Shown here: positions 8,490 through 8,856 of the stretch, piece after piece
Layout of the letters: each line of letters opens with the position of its first letter
Position numbering within the stretch: the first letter of the stretch is position 1
Origin: a bacterium F11
GTDB taxonomy: Bacteria > Elusimicrobiota > Elusimicrobia > F11
Assembly: GCA_002176905.1 (NCBI GenBank)
Contig: MSYE01000201.1
Location: forward strand, 1-8,856
Reading direction: 5' to 3'
Length of the DNA: 8,856 nt
Notes under the pieces: model-generated
What the model saw: only the letters and a program-made list of their open reading frames with translations
The model's database searches: none
What the model was told of the DNA's origin: nothing
Program-made: the position numbers and the translations under genes

Positions 8490-8856
8490 AACCATTTTTG
8501 TACTGAGTGCCCTTCTTCTGGTTCAGGGTATTTCTTATGCTGAACGGAATAAAACGGTGGGGGAAGTTATAGAGGGGTCGGGTTCTGTTGTTCTTGTTAG
8601 AAAAGGAAAAAAGATTTTTTTCAAAGAAGGATCCCAGATCAAAGAACGTGATCAGCTCAAAACAGGCTTGGACAGTCAGTGTTTTTTTGAAATAAAAGAA
8701 TCCAAAACCAATGTTCGATTGGGTCCCAATTCCTCAATTGTTTTTCCAAAGAAGAAGAAGATGGAAAACGACCCCCAAATTCAGATTGAAGAAGGAATCC
8801 TTTGGTTTTCAAAAAAAGTGGGCGATGAAGTTTTACGGATCATCTCACCCCTAAAC
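8470..8856 (+). CDS. Exported FecR-domain protein, 3' end cut by window edge
   Basis: An ATG at 8470 opens a frame of 129 codons with no stop before the window ends, so only the N-terminal part is visible. Residues 1-24 form a typical Sec signal peptide: Lys near the start, a hydrophobic core (IFVLSALLLV, 9-18), and SYA at 22-24 as a signal peptidase I site. The mature part starts with VGEVIEGSGSV and continues through the FecR-domain pattern: a G-S-Q-I-x(3)-D-Q-L-K-T-G segment (54-66), hydrophobic strands, then VRLGPNSSIVF (82-92). FecR domains in signal-peptide proteins are periplasmic or surface modules of varied, mostly unknown role. This is not the iron-citrate anti-sigma FecR, which has a cytoplasmic N-terminus. 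The start lies inside the upstream phosphatase gene, with a 20-base overlap in another frame and no clear Shine-Dalgarno, so it probably depends on coupled translation. A four-Lys run (94-97) is notable. Confidence 0.8.
   Translation, partial: MIGKNCKTIFVLSALLLVQGISYAERNKTVGEVIEGSGSVVLVRKGKKIFFKEGSQIKERDQLKTGLDSQCFFEIKESKTNVRLGPNSSIVFPKKKKMENDPQIQIEEGILWFSKKVGDEVLRIISPLN

Overview
This 8.9-kb window looks like a chromosomal segment of a Gram-negative-type bacterium with roughly balanced GC content. It is almost filled by one very large open reading frame, and all genes lie on the + strand. A single uninterrupted protein of about 2,600 residues of no recognisable family, with a FecR-type exported protein nearby, fits poorly studied lineages such as Omnitrophota or Elusimicrobiota, where giant proteins are known. 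That placement is a guess from general character; there is no rRNA or marker gene to test it.

Region 1 (about 39-7850) is the giant gene. Its product has no signal peptide. It has four hydrophobic segments around residues 705-842, a charged coiled-coil stretch, a beta-rich region, a Thr/Ser/Asp-rich linker, a second pair of hydrophobic segments (about 1690-1711 and 1750-1766), and a long C-terminal part with a HEIGH zinc-metallopeptidase motif close to the end. The even number of helices and a very basic loop after the second one suggest that most of the protein, including the protease-like motif, stays in the cytoplasm. No function can be assigned.

Region 2 (7851-7994) is the only intergenic gap. 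Most of it is a long imperfect inverted repeat without a T-tract, more like a palindromic repeat element than a classical terminator.

Region 3 (7995-8856) holds a SixA-type histidine phosphatase followed by the start of a secreted FecR-domain protein that overlaps it by 20 bases and runs off the window. These two are probably cotranscribed. Nothing in the sequence ties them functionally to the giant protein. No RNA genes, CRISPR arrays, insertion sequences or attachment sites were seen.
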